A stretch of 64,000 bases of DNA from Roseibium sp. HPY-6 (GCF_040530035.1 NZ_JBEWCD010000001.1:496001-560000); one strand, 5' to 3'. Counted from the first letter of the stretch, positions 26,197 through 34,631 are shown. The notes: generated from the letters alone by a model not told the origin. Made by a program: numbers and translations.

Positions 26197-27780
26197 TTGA
26201 CAGCACGTGCCGGGGCCGTTGCGCCTTTACAATCGACAAAACTGGATGCTTCGCGCATCAAAACCGAATTGCTCGCGGGCTTGACTGTTGCGCTGGCGCT
26301 GGTGCCGGAAGCCGTTGCCTTCGCATTTGTGGCGGGCGTCAATCCGCTCGTGGGTCTATACGCTGCCTTTTTCGTTGGCCTGATCACCGCCTGCATCGGT
26401 GGTCGTCCCGGCATGATCTCCGGCGCAACCGGTGCCTTGGCCGTTGTCATGGTTTCGCTTGTGGCTCAGCACGGCGTTGAATACCTGTTCGCGACCGTGG
26501 TTCTCATGGGCATCTTGCAGATCGGTGTCGGCGTCCTGAAATGGGGCAAGTTCATTCGAATGGTCCCCCACCCGGTGATGCTGGGTTTCGTCAACGGTCT
26601 GGCGATCGTCATTTTCCTGGCGCAACTTGGCCAGTTCAAGGTCCCGGACGGTGCCGGCGGCTTGACCTGGATGGCCGGCCCGCAGCTTTTCCTGATGCTT
26701 GGACTTATCGCGCTCACCATGGCGGTTATCTGGATACTTCCAAGGTTCACCACCGCGTTTCCGGCACCGCTTGCCGGCATTCTCGTGGTGTCCGGCCTGG
26801 TACTGGGGTTCAACCTGGATACGAGATCGGTGGGCGATCTCGCATCGATCGCGGGCGGCCTGCCGGAATTTCATATTCCAATGGTTCCACTGACGCTGGA
26901 AACGTTGCAGATCATTCTGCCCTACGCGGTCATCCTCGCGGCTATCGGCCTGATTGAATCCCTGCTGACGCTGAACCTCGTTGCCGACCTAACCAACACC
27001 AAGGGCGGCGCTTCCAAAGAATGCGTAGCCCAGGGCACCGCCAACATCGTGACCGGCTTCTTCGGCGGCATGGGCGGCTGCGCGATGATCGGCCAGTCGA
27101 TGATCAACGTGAAATCCGGTGCGCGCACACGGATATCCGGCATCGCAGCCGCGCTGTTCCTCCTGTCCTTCATCGTAATTGCCTCGCCGCTGATCGAACA
27201 GATCCCGGTCGCAGCGCTTGTCGGCGTGATGTTTATGGTTGTCATCGGCACATTCGCCTGGACCAGCCTCAAGATCGTGCACAAGATCCCGCTGACCGAC
27301 GCACTGGTGATGGTCATCGTGACCGGTGTCACGGTCTATGCGGATCTGGCGGTTGCCGTTGTGGTCGGCGTGATTATCTCCGCCCTCGCCTATGCCTGGA
27401 ACGCGGCCAGCCGCATCAGCGCGCGCATCGGCACCAGCAAGGAAGGCTGGAAGGTGTACCGTCTCTCAGGTCCGCTGTTTTTCGGTTCCACCACCGGTTT
27501 CGCCGACCTGTTCGATCCGCAAAAAGATCCTGAGGACATCGTCGTCGACTTTATCGACAGCCGCGTCGTCGACCACTCAGGTCTCGAAGCCATCGATGCG
27601 CTGGCTTCAAAATACGAAGCTGCCGGAAAACGTCTTCACCTGCGGCACCTGTCTCCTGACTGCAAGAGGCTTCTTGCCAAGGCCGGCAACCTTGTCGAAG
27701 TCTCCGTGCTCGAGGATCCGGACTACGAAATTGCGGTGGACTACGGACAAACCTTCGAGGCGACTGAAAAAGCATCCTGA
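26197..27780 (+). CDS. SulP family inorganic anion transporter with STAS domain
   Basis: Inner-membrane transporter of 527 residues with about ten to twelve hydrophobic segments in residues 25-400, followed by a C-terminal STAS domain (about 405-520; WKVYRLSGPLFFGSTTGFAD, VVDFIDSRVVDHSGLEAIDAL). SulP proteins carry sulfate, bicarbonate or other anions. The AGLTVALALVPEAVAFAFVAG stretch is the typical first transport signature; the anion cannot be told from sequence. The TTG start at 26197 has GGAG seven bases before it. A strong terminator follows the stop. Confidence 0.93.
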   Translation: MTARAGAVAPLQSTKLDASRIKTELLAGLTVALALVPEAVAFAFVAGVNPLVGLYAAFFVGLITACIGGRPGMISGATGALAVVMVSLVAQHGVEYLFATVVLMGILQIGVGVLKWGKFIRMVPHPVMLGFVNGLAIVIFLAQLGQFKVPDGAGGLTWMAGPQLFLMLGLIALTMAVIWILPRFTTAFPAPLAGILVVSGLVLGFNLDTRSVGDLASIAGGLPEFHIPMVPLTLETLQIILPYAVILAAIGLIESLLTLNLVADLTNTKGGASKECVAQGTANIVTGFFGGMGGCAMIGQSMINVKSGARTRISGIAAALFLLSFIVIASPLIEQIPVAALVGVMFMVVIGTFAWTSLKIVHKIPLTDALVMVIVTGVTVYADLAVAVVVGVIISALAYAWNAASRISARIGTSKEGWKVYRLSGPLFFGSTTGFADLFDPQKDPEDIVVDFIDSRVVDHSGLEAIDALASKYEAAGKRLHLRHLSPDCKRLLAKAGNLVEVSVLEDPDYEIAVDYGQTFEATEKAS

Positions 27781-27804
27781 CGTTCATAAAGCACTCGCAG
27801 CAAC

Positions 27805-27844
27805 CAGGCCCCGGCGATCCCAGTCGCCGGAGCCTGATTTTTTT
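27805..27844 (+). terminator. Intrinsic terminator after the SulP gene
   Basis: CAGGCCCCGGCG and CGCCGGAGCCTG pair as a twelve-base stem with a single mismatch around an eight-base loop, followed by a run of seven T residues. It lies 24 bases after the SulP stop. Confidence 0.9.
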
Positions 27845-27863
27845 CGGTTTCTTTGAATTTCAT

Positions 27864-27877
27864 CGTGAATGTTCACG
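27864..27877. promoter_or_regulatory. Inverted repeat upstream of the adenylate cyclase gene
   Basis: CGTGAA-TG-TTCACG is a 6+2+6 inverted repeat, nested within weaker outer TTTCA/TGTGAAA arms, 74 bases before the cyclase start. The core GTGAAxxTTCAC resembles cAMP-receptor-type half sites only loosely. A similar GTGAA-TTTG-TTCAC occurs in the VOC promoter at 1135. The binding protein is unknown. Confidence 0.35.
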
Positions 27878-27951
27878 GCAATGTGAAATAACGTCTAAAA
27901 ATACGCTATGAATTCAGTGACACCGCACCTGTTCACTCGGAAAGTGCCGTC

Positions 27952-29766
27952 TTGCTGCGCAACAAACTCTTCATAACGCCAACCCTGGCGACCGTTATCG
28001 GCACTTTTGTTGTTATTACGGCCGCTGCCATCCTGATGATCCAGGCCGTTATTTCAGAAAAGCTGATCCGCCAGCTTGGTGGCGGGCTCGTTGATCTTGG
28101 CATGGATACATCTGAAGCCGCCTTTGTAGAGCAGCTTCACGCCGTTACCGAAACCGCCGACTATACCCACGCCGGATGGGAAACGGGAGAGCTGACTTAC
28201 GACGATCCGGATCACCTCGTCGCCTATATTTACGGTGCCCTGGCCCCTCAGGATCGTGTCTCGTTCATGGTCATGGTCGACGAAACCGGCAAGGGCGTGG
28301 ACGTCGACCGCGGCGATGCCGATGGCGACATTTATGGCGGCGACGTTGATGTTGCATCGGAAATCCCGAGCCTCATGCCCCTTCTGAAAAGAGCGTCGGA
28401 AAAGGCTGGTCCGTTCTGGAGCGAACCGCTCTACATGCCCAGCAGGAAACATACCTATTTCGTTTACACCTACCCGTTTTACAGAGGAGACACCTATCGT
28501 GGCAGTTTCCTGATCGGAATGTCTCTGGAGCGCATCTCAGACATTACCTGGTCGATCTCCACAGATGACATCACCGTATTCCTGATGCGGGAGAAGACCC
28601 AAGAGATTGTCGCCCACCCATTGCTGGAAGACCACTTCGAAGAGTTGGACCAGGACGATCCCCTGCTTCATGTCAGCCAGATTTCCGATCTTTTCCTGTC
28701 TGACTTTTCCACGATGCGGGTTATCGACAACACGGACTACAACATCGCGGACGGTCTGGAACTACGTACCGGCTTTGACACGGAGGGCAACAAACGCTTC
28801 ATCATCATTGAGCAGGAAAACGCCAACCTGAAGGGTTTGCCCGCGCGCATTGGTGTTCATTTTCCTGCCGAATACCTGGATCAACCGCTGCAGCAGCTTC
28901 TCGTCGCCATCGTCGTCGGCCTTGGCCTCCTGATGCTTTCCCTGATCGGCGCTGTTCTCCTGGCGCGCCGCATTGCCAAACCCGTCCGGCGGGCGGCGAG
29001 TGCCGCAAAGGATGTTGCCGGACTGAAATTCAGCGACGTGGATCCACTGCCCCCCTCCATCATCAGGGAGCTTGATGATCTTGCGAACGGCTTCAATGCC
29101 ATGGTTGGCGGTCTGGCAGCGTTCAACCGCTATGTGCCGCGCACGCTCGTTCAAAAACTTCTGAGCGAAGGGCGTGCCGAAGCCGTCCCGGAAGAACGTG
29201 AGGTTGCCGTTCTCTTCACTGATATTGCCGGTTTCACATCCGCATCGGAGGGAATGTCGGCGAGCGAAACCGCTGCGTTCGTCAACCATCATCTGTCTCT
29301 GTTGGGAGCGGAAATTGCGAAACAGGATGGAACGATCGACAAGTATGTCGGTGACAGCGTCATGGCCTTCTGGGGCGCGCCGGAACACCTGGAAAATCCG
29401 GCCGAACCCGCTGCCCGCGCAGCGCTTGGCATGGCGTCAGCGATTCACGCGGATAACGTGGCGCGTGCGAACCGGAACGAAGCGCCTGTCCGGATCCGGG
29501 TTGGAATTCACATGGGTCCCCTGGTTGTCGGGGATATCGGAGCGCCGGAAAGGGTCAACTACACGGTGATCGGCGATACCGTAAACGCTGCTGCGCGTCT
29601 GGAGAGCCTCGGCAAGGAAATCGACGATACCGCAGAAATCATCATCCTTGCCTCGGTCGATATTGCATCCAGACTGAGCCCCGACATACGTCAGGAACCG
29701 ATCGGCCCGCAAATGGTGAAAGGCAAGTCGGAACCGGTCGAAGTGGTCCGGCTCCTGCCTGACTAA
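27952..29766 (+). CDS. Membrane class III adenylate/guanylate cyclase with HAMP domain
   Basis: Sensor-type nucleotide cyclase of 604 residues. A first transmembrane helix (about 12-34) is followed by a large periplasmic domain (about 35-315) rich in Asp/Glu, a second helix (LLVAIVVGLGLLMLSLIGAV), a HAMP linker (RRIAKPVRRAASAAKDVAG) and a catalytic domain (about 410-600). Catalytic metal Asp residues appear in LFTDIAGFTSASEG (near D424) and KYVGDSVMAFWGAP; YTVIGDTVNAAARLE is the transition-state-binding region. It probably makes cAMP in response to a periplasmic signal. The TTG start is the least certain point. No partner receptor gene is nearby. Confidence 0.9.
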   Translation: MLRNKLFITPTLATVIGTFVVITAAAILMIQAVISEKLIRQLGGGLVDLGMDTSEAAFVEQLHAVTETADYTHAGWETGELTYDDPDHLVAYIYGALAPQDRVSFMVMVDETGKGVDVDRGDADGDIYGGDVDVASEIPSLMPLLKRASEKAGPFWSEPLYMPSRKHTYFVYTYPFYRGDTYRGSFLIGMSLERISDITWSISTDDITVFLMREKTQEIVAHPLLEDHFEELDQDDPLLHVSQISDLFLSDFSTMRVIDNTDYNIADGLELRTGFDTEGNKRFIIIEQENANLKGLPARIGVHFPAEYLDQPLQQLLVAIVVGLGLLMLSLIGAVLLARRIAKPVRRAASAAKDVAGLKFSDVDPLPPSIIRELDDLANGFNAMVGGLAAFNRYVPRTLVQKLLSEGRAEAVPEEREVAVLFTDIAGFTSASEGMSASETAAFVNHHLSLLGAEIAKQDGTIDKYVGDSVMAFWGAPEHLENPAEPAARAALGMASAIHADNVARANRNEAPVRIRVGIHMGPLVVGDIGAPERVNYTVIGDTVNAAARLESLGKEIDDTAEIIILASVDIASRLSPDIRQEPIGPQMVKGKSEPVEVVRLLPD

Positions 29767-29794
29767 GACGCATCTAGCGCAAATTGGGGCGGCT

Positions 29795-30115
29795 CTAGGC
29801 GACAGCTCTTGGCCGGGGCGTGTTGGATTGCGCCGGGAAGATATCGCGGTGCAAAGACGGTGTACCGCCGATTGCACTTTCAACAGCGCGCAAAAACGCT
29901 CCGAAGGTCCACTCGCCTTCATGCCGGTTGGTTACGCGGAACGAGTCATGCGGAATGCGGCACCCCAGTTCCCTTTCGACCGCCATGATCAGACCGATCG
30001 CGTCCAGGCTATCGGCCCCCAGTTTGCTCAGCGTAACATCAGATGTAAGCATCCAGGTGGACACGTCGAGATCTCTCGCCACAATGGCTTTAACTTTCTC
30101 AGCAATTTCAGACAT
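29795..30115 (-). CDS. Stand-alone acyl carrier protein
   Basis: Carrier protein of 106 residues with the 4'-phosphopantetheine attachment site at S36 in LGADSLDAIGLIMAVE. It is not the housekeeping AcpP: it has a TWMLTSDV opening, an unusual RVTNRHEGEWTFGAF segment and a tail of about 25 extra residues ending in PRPRAVA. No synthase, transferase or phosphopantetheinyl transferase gene lies beside it. Specialised carriers in alphaproteobacteria serve lipid A long-chain acylation (AcpXL), nodulation or polyketide pathways; none is assignable here. It converges with the cyclase gene. Confidence 0.85.
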   Translation of the reverse strand: MSEIAEKVKAIVARDLDVSTWMLTSDVTLSKLGADSLDAIGLIMAVERELGCRIPHDSFRVTNRHEGEWTFGAFLRAVESAIGGTPSLHRDIFPAQSNTPRPRAVA

Positions 30116-30351
30116 TTGAACCTAATGAATAATATGGTGCGTACATTAAATGAACTAACACGCACAAATAGCATCAGGGTTGTATCAAGGCAATCTTCCG
30201 ATTGGTAAATTTCACGAGACCGGGCAGTTATTTCGCTGTCATAGTAAATTTCCGGTGGAAAGTCTGGACAGGGAAAAGCCTGCGCCGTCTTGCGTGACCG
30301 CCCCAGGCAATTCCCGGTAGCGGAATCGATCTTGTCGAAATCACTTTTTGT

Positions 30352-30687
30352 CTACTGACGCGCCTTGAGACGCAGGCGGTGCTGCTCAAATCTGTTTGCC
30401 AGCAGGTAGGCGCCTGCAGCAGCAGCCGCAACCGCCAGAAGTCCGATACCGAGGTCTACCGGAGCCGAAAAAGGCAGTCGGAATGCGAATTCGAAGATCT
30501 CGATGTAGCCGGCGGTAAAGACTGCAAACAGGCAACCGGCGACGAGGAACATCACGGCATCTTTAGAAAGAACACCCCGCCTCCGTCTGGCTTGAAACGT
30601 TTGAGAAACGAGGAAATAGCCGAAGACCGCCAGGAAAAAGGCCGCAAAGGCGACCAGCAGTAGACCCAGATTGACCAGAAGTGTCAT
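30352..30687 (-). CDS. Small membrane protein with three predicted helices
   Basis: Protein of 111 residues that I do not recognise. Hydrophobic segments are about residues 5-26 (LGLLLVAFAAFFLAVFGYFLV), 43-64 and 75-96 (VDLGIGLLAVAAAAAGAYLL); a basic loop (QARRRRGVLSK) follows the first and the C-terminus is basic (RFEQHRLRLKARQ). The start at ATG 30687 is chosen because the hydrophobic part begins there; the longer open frame to 30957 is Arg/Ser-rich and overlaps the divergent promoter region. The ribosome site is weak. Confidence 0.55.
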   Translation of the reverse strand: MTLLVNLGLLLVAFAAFFLAVFGYFLVSQTFQARRRRGVLSKDAVMFLVAGCLFAVFTAGYIEIFEFAFRLPFSAPVDLGIGLLAVAAAAAGAYLLANRFEQHRLRLKARQ

Positions 30688-30841
30688 GACGCAAGACCCG
30701 CATCGTATCGTTGGAGACTTTGTGGACTTTGAGCGCAGCCGTGACGGGCCACGCAAACAAGAGAGCGGCAGCAGTCTGCTGCGCCTTCCAAGAATGGTGT
30801 TTGAAGGCCTGCATATCCAGCTTTGTGACCAACTTTTAATT

Positions 30842-30856
30842 TGTCCTATGAGGACA
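30842..30856. promoter_or_regulatory. Inverted repeat in the gap before the DM13 gene
   Basis: TGTCCT-ATG-AGGACA is a perfect 6+3+6 inverted repeat in the 361-base divergent gap between the small membrane protein (start 30687) and the DM13 gene (start 31049). It may be an operator for either gene. The rest of the gap holds no gene I can support. Confidence 0.35.
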
Positions 30857-31048
30857 GGATCCAGGAAAAGGCGAACAAGCCCCCCACTACGACCTTCCAT
30901 CCGGTAAAGCGTTTCTCGCCTTCTTGTGACGTTTGCGGAGCTGAATGTGCGTTTCAATGGGGCATCACGCTCCCAATCTAAGGCGAAGGCCAGAAGGCCC
31001 GACCGCAGAATTCACCGAACACCATTTGGAAACGACAGGACCCCGAAA

Positions 31049-31441
31049 ATGCAGACCCGCAGACAGTTTTTCGCCCTCAGCACCGGATTGGCAGCCACCG
31101 CGATTGCCTCCAGTACATTGCCGTCTTTCGCTGCTGGGAAATCGAGAAAGGGCAATTTTTCAGGCCGCAGCAATCATGTGACGACAGGCCAGACCGTGCT
31201 CAACTCCAACAACGTCGTCCTGCAAAGCAACTTCAGTCTCGACGGGGCACCAGACCCCAGGGTCGGGCTCGGCAAGAACGGCAAGTACGACCCGAAAACC
31301 GATCTCGGTGCTTTGAAAAAGCTGAACGGCAAGCAAACCTACCGCCTCGGCGGCGGCATTGATGCGTCCGGTTATAACGAGGTCTACATCTGGTGCCGTA
31401 AATTCAATGTGCCGCTTGGGGTGGCAAAGCTGGGCAACTGA
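31049..31441 (+). CDS. DM13 domain protein with Tat signal
   Basis: Exported protein of 130 residues. The N-terminus is a twin-arginine signal (MQTRRQFFALSTGLAATAIA). The mature part is one DM13 domain: HVTTGQTVLNSNNVVLQSN, a PDPRVGLG stretch, LGALKKLNGKQTYRLGGGID and the diagnostic EVYIWCRKFNVPLGVAKL with its conserved Cys. DM13 has been proposed to be an electron-transfer domain with a redox-active cysteine; Tat export would fit cofactor loading before export. ATG 31049 is chosen because it opens the Tat signal. Neighbouring genes give no pathway clue. Confidence 0.82.
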   Translation: MQTRRQFFALSTGLAATAIASSTLPSFAAGKSRKGNFSGRSNHVTTGQTVLNSNNVVLQSNFSLDGAPDPRVGLGKNGKYDPKTDLGALKKLNGKQTYRLGGGIDASGYNEVYIWCRKFNVPLGVAKLGN

Positions 31442-31455
31442 GCCCTTCGAAATTG

Positions 31456-31483
31456 CTCAGCCGCCCCGGCCTCAAGCCGGGGC
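31456..31483 (+). repeat. Dispersed palindromic repeat, copy B (half element)
   Basis: CTCAGCC followed by GCCCCGGC-CTCAA-GCCGGGGC, an eight-pair hairpin. It is identical at 27 of 28 positions to the start of copy C at 31940 and in the same orientation, 484 bases away. The first hairpin of the full element is not present here. It lies just after the DM13 stop and may also act on transcript ends. Confidence 0.7.
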
Positions 31484-31551
31484 ACATGGCTGAATGGAAG
31501 TCGGGCATGCGAACCGACTTGGAACTCGGATGGCCCCGCGCGGCGCTCGCA

Positions 31552-31896
31552 TCAACGTTTGACAAGATGATTGGCGATCAGGCTTCCAATGACGATGCCA
31601 GTGACAAAGAAGCAAAACAGGGTGGCCGCAGGCAACAGGCCAACTGAAACAACGCTAAAAATCAGGTACCAGTCTGCAAAGGAACCATTCGCTGTCGGTC
31701 CTTGCGGGACTGCCAGCATTCGAAAGGCAAAGAACGCGGATACAAGAATGGATGTACCGCCAGTGATCGGCGAATTCGGCCAACGTTTGCGCTTTGGCGG
31801 GAAAATGGACCAGGCAAAGACGGCAAACAAAAGTGCGGCGACATGAACTGCGAGCAGCAGATTGTTCAGGCCTATACCGTCGACGAAACTATCCAA
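31552..31896 (-). CDS. Small membrane protein bracketed by repeats
   Basis: Protein of 114 residues with three to four hydrophobic helices: NLLLAVHVAALLFAVFAWSI, TSILVSAFFAFRMLAV and DWYLIFSVVSVGLLPAATLF, then CFFVTGIVIGSLIANHL. A basic PPKRKRWPN loop follows the first helix. I recognise no family. It is the only gene between direct repeats B (31456-31483) and C (31940-31967). It is read on the minus strand, opposite to DM13. The start at 31896 has no strong ribosome site, so its status rests on the composition. Confidence 0.5.
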   Translation of the reverse strand: MDSFVDGIGLNNLLLAVHVAALLFAVFAWSIFPPKRKRWPNSPITGGTSILVSAFFAFRMLAVPQGPTANGSFADWYLIFSVVSVGLLPAATLFCFFVTGIVIGSLIANHLVKR

Positions 31897-31939
31897 ATCA
31901 AAACCTTAGTCAAAAGGACCTGAAGCTGCTGAAACTTAA

Positions 31940-32003
31940 CTCAGCCGCCCCGGCCTCGAGCCGGGGCCAATTGTCGGAAAAGGTCCCGGATCAAGTCCGA
32001 GAC
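31940..32003 (-). repeat. Dispersed two-hairpin intergenic repeat, copy C
   Basis: The first hairpin, GCCCCGGC-CTCGA-GCCGGGGC (31947-31967), is followed by a second imperfect dyad (31983-32003, arms GTCCCGGA / TCCGAGAC). Read on the minus strand the order and linker (CTTTTCC) match copy A at 19145-19206. It lies just downstream of the homospermidine synthase stop. Confidence 0.7.
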
Positions 32004-32025
32004 TTCGCAGAATTATGCGACGTAA

Positions 32026-34461
32026 TCACCGCACCAGGATGTTCCTGAACTGCCAGGGGTCCTTCTTGTCGAGGTCTTCTTTGAAAAAGCCCGGGCGCCC
32101 GTCGAGCGGGGTCCAGTCGGTGTAGTATCCTTTGACCGGACCGAGGTAAGGCATCTGGACTTCTAGGCAGCGCTTGTAATCCATCTCGTCGGTTTCAACG
32201 ATGCCGGCCTCCGGGTTTTCCAGAGCCCAGACCATGCCCGCAATGACAGCGGACGTCACCTGCAGTCCGGTGGCATTCTGGTAAGGAGCCAGTTTGCGCG
32301 TCTCCTCAACGGAAAGCTGCGAACCGTACCAGTAGGCATTCTTCTTGTGGCCATAGAGCAGGACACCGAGCTCGTCGATACCGTCCCGGATTTCATCTTC
32401 TTCCAGAACGTGGAGTTTCTCTTGCACCTTGCCGGCCGCCCCAAAAAGCTCGTGCAATGACAGCACCGCATCATTCGCCGGGTGATAGGCATAGTGACAC
32501 GTCGGCCTGTAAGTGACCTTCTTGCCGTCTTCCAGCGTGAAGTAATCGGCGATGGAGATGGATTCGTTGTGCGTCACCAGAAATCCGAACTGCGCGCCCG
32601 GCGTCGGGCACCAGGTGCGTACACGCGTGTTGGCGCCCGGCTGTTCCAGATAGATCGCCGCGTTGCAGCCTTTCTTGTGACTTTTGGCGTTTGCAGGTTT
32701 CCACTTTTCGTGCGTTCCCCAGCCGAGTTCTGCCGGCTGAAAGCCCTCGGAAAGAAACCCTTCGACCGACCAGGTGTTCCAGAAGACGTTAGGCGGTTTC
32801 GGTCCCTTGGCGCGTTGCGTGTCGCGCTCGGCTATGTGGATGCCCTTGACGCCGACTTTTTTCATCAGCTTTGCCCAGCCCTTGCGGTCGGTCGGCTCCT
32901 TGAACTTGACGCCGGTTTCGGTCGCAACATCGACAAGCGCTTTCTTGACGAACCAGGACACCATGCCCGGATTGGCACCACAACAGGAGACCGCCGTCGT
33001 GCCACCGGGCTTCTTCTTCTTTTCGCGGCGAACCGTTTCGCGCAGAGCGTAGTTCGTGCGATCTGCGGCCGGCGCATTTTCATCAAAGTAGAAGCCAAGC
33101 CACGGCTCAACCACAGTGTCGATGTAGAGAACGCCGAGTTTGCGGCACAGTTTCATAAGATCGAGAGAAGACGTGTCGACCGACAGGTTCACAACAAATC
33201 CCTGCCCTTCGCCTTCGGTGATCAAAGGCGTCAGGATGTCCTTGTAGTTGTCCGGCGTCAGCGCGACTTTGTGGAACTTATAGCCGCGATCCGTCACCAG
33301 CTTGGCGTCCGTATCGACCGGATCGATGACGGTGAACCGTGACTTGTCGAACTTGAAGTGACGCTCGATCAGCGGGAGCGTTCCCTTGCCGATGGACCCA
33401 AGCCCGATCATGATCACAGGTCCGGTGATGGTTCCGTGAACAGGATACGCAGTTGAGCTTGCCGGGGCCTTGGGAGCCGTCTTTTTCGGGGGCGCCTTGC
33501 GCGCTGTAGCCGGTTTGGTCGCGGAAGCCTTGGCTGCGACCGGCTTTGCAGCTGCGCCCTTTGGTGCTGCGGGCTTGGCAGCAGCCGGTTTTGCCGCCGC
33601 ACTTTTGGGAGTGGCCTTGCTTGCTGCCGGTTTGGCAGCTGCGCTTTTCGGAGCCGCTTTGGCTGCGGCTGGTTTGGCTGCCGCGCTCTTCGGAGCCACC
33701 TTCGCGGTTGCGGGCTTTGCCGCTCTGGTCTTTGGGGCGGCCTTGGCTGCAGCCGGCTTCGCCGTTGCGCTCTTCGGAGGGGCCTTGGCTACAGCAGGTT
33801 TTGCTGCTCCTGCCTTCGAAGCGGTCTTTGTTGCCGCTGGTTTCACCGCTGCACTCTTCGGCGCGGCCCTGCTTGCTGCCGATTTCGCCGCTGCGGTTTT
33901 TGGAGCAACTTTGGGCGCTGCCGGTTTCGCTGCTTTGGTCTTCGGGGTGGCCTTGGCTGCAGCTGGTTTCGCCGATGCGTTTTTCGGAGCAGCTTTGGCC
34001 GCTGCCGGTTTCGCTGCCGCACTCTTTGAAGCTGCCTTCGTCGCTGCGCTCTTCGATGCTCCGGCCTTGCCCGAAGCGGATTTTGCTGCCGCGCTTTTGG
34101 GGGCGGCAGCCTTCGCCGCCGCTGGCTTCGCTGTTCTTGTTTTCGGGGCCGTCTTGGTTGCAGCAGGCTTGGCGGCAGCAGCTTTAGCCGCCACGGGCTT
34201 CGCCGCTGAACTCTTCGGTGCCGCTTTGGACACAGTGGGCTTTGCTACCGCCTTTGCCGAAGTCGACTTTGCTGCCTGGCTCTTCGGTACTGCTTTTGTT
34301 GCCGCCGGTTTTGATGCGGTCGTTTTCGATGTGTTTGTTCGGGAAGAAGGGGCTCTGGATCCTGAGGACTTCGTCGCTCCGCGTTTTGCAGCAGGTTTGC
34401 GCGTCGCCGGTGCTTTAGTGGCGGCCTTCTTCGGCGTGCCGCCGTTGGATTCATCAGTCAA
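32026..34461 (-). CDS. hss: Homospermidine synthase with histone H1-like N-terminal tail
   Basis: Protein of 811 residues. Residues about 338-811 are a full-length homospermidine synthase, the NAD-dependent enzyme joining putrescine units (or putrescine and spermidine) into homospermidine. The Rossmann GLGSIG (353-358), NLSVDTSSLDLM, DTVVEPWLGFYFD, AVSCCGANPGMVSW and HNESISIADYFTL agree with the Blastochloris viridis enzyme, which is about 477 residues. Residues 1-336 are an in-frame extension of Lys/Ala/Pro repeats. The TTG start has GGAG eight bases before it; no usable start lies at the domain junction, where only GTG and ATG inside the first Rossmann strand occur. It is preceded on the same strand by the decarboxylase and GNAT genes. 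Confidence 0.93.
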   Translation of the reverse strand: MTDESNGGTPKKAATKAPATRKPAAKRGATKSSGSRAPSSRTNTSKTTASKPAATKAVPKSQAAKSTSAKAVAKPTVSKAAPKSSAAKPVAAKAAAAKPAATKTAPKTRTAKPAAAKAAAPKSAAAKSASGKAGASKSAATKAASKSAAAKPAAAKAAPKNASAKPAAAKATPKTKAAKPAAPKVAPKTAAAKSAASRAAPKSAAVKPAATKTASKAGAAKPAVAKAPPKSATAKPAAAKAAPKTRAAKPATAKVAPKSAAAKPAAAKAAPKSAAAKPAASKATPKSAAAKPAAAKPAAPKGAAAKPVAAKASATKPATARKAPPKKTAPKAPASSTAYPVHGTITGPVIMIGLGSIGKGTLPLIERHFKFDKSRFTVIDPVDTDAKLVTDRGYKFHKVALTPDNYKDILTPLITEGEGQGFVVNLSVDTSSLDLMKLCRKLGVLYIDTVVEPWLGFYFDENAPAADRTNYALRETVRREKKKKPGGTTAVSCCGANPGMVSWFVKKALVDVATETGVKFKEPTDRKGWAKLMKKVGVKGIHIAERDTQRAKGPKPPNVFWNTWSVEGFLSEGFQPAELGWGTHEKWKPANAKSHKKGCNAAIYLEQPGANTRVRTWCPTPGAQFGFLVTHNESISIADYFTLEDGKKVTYRPTCHYAYHPANDAVLSLHELFGAAGKVQEKLHVLEEDEIRDGIDELGVLLYGHKKNAYWYGSQLSVEETRKLAPYQNATGLQVTSAVIAGMVWALENPEAGIVETDEMDYKRCLEVQMPYLGPVKGYYTDWTPLDGRPGFFKEDLDKKDPWQFRNILVR
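33451..34461 (-). repeat. Coding repeat region: Lys/Ala/Pro-rich H1-like tail
   Basis: This stretch encodes residues 1-337 of the homospermidine synthase protein. The commonest unit is about 14 residues, KPAAAKAAPKSAAA with variants (KPAAAKATPKTKAA, KPATAKVAPKSAAA), repeated more than fifteen times. Composition is almost only Ala, Lys, Pro, Ser and Thr with very few acidic residues, as in eukaryotic H1 tails and bacterial H1-like proteins. Copies differ at many third codon positions, so the array looks old and kept for its amino-acid content. Confidence 0.85.
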
Positions 34462-34631
34462 GTTCCGAACTCCAATCTTTCCCGCCGGCCTCGTCTCTGG
34501 ACAAAGCGCGGCTTTAGGTGTTTCCCCTCAAAGCGAAGAGGCGCACTTATTGCACCTTGCGTTACCTCTGACGGTTTTCGAGCCGGATTTCAAGTCTTGA
34601 ATTGGTCTTTTTCTTGGCGGGCGAACACCAG

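Noticed and set aside
33451..34461. Repeat array considered as a CRISPR or non-coding tandem repeat
   Set aside because: Units are imperfect, contiguous without spacers and keep one reading frame with an Ala/Lys/Pro code, so it is a coding repeat.
33470..34600. Plus-strand open frame of 376 codons rich in Ala, Leu, Phe and Gly
   Set aside because: It is the mirror of the Lys/Ala/Pro repeats of the homospermidine synthase tail; the hydrophobic repeat pattern follows from reading those codons in reverse, and there is no ribosome site or family match.
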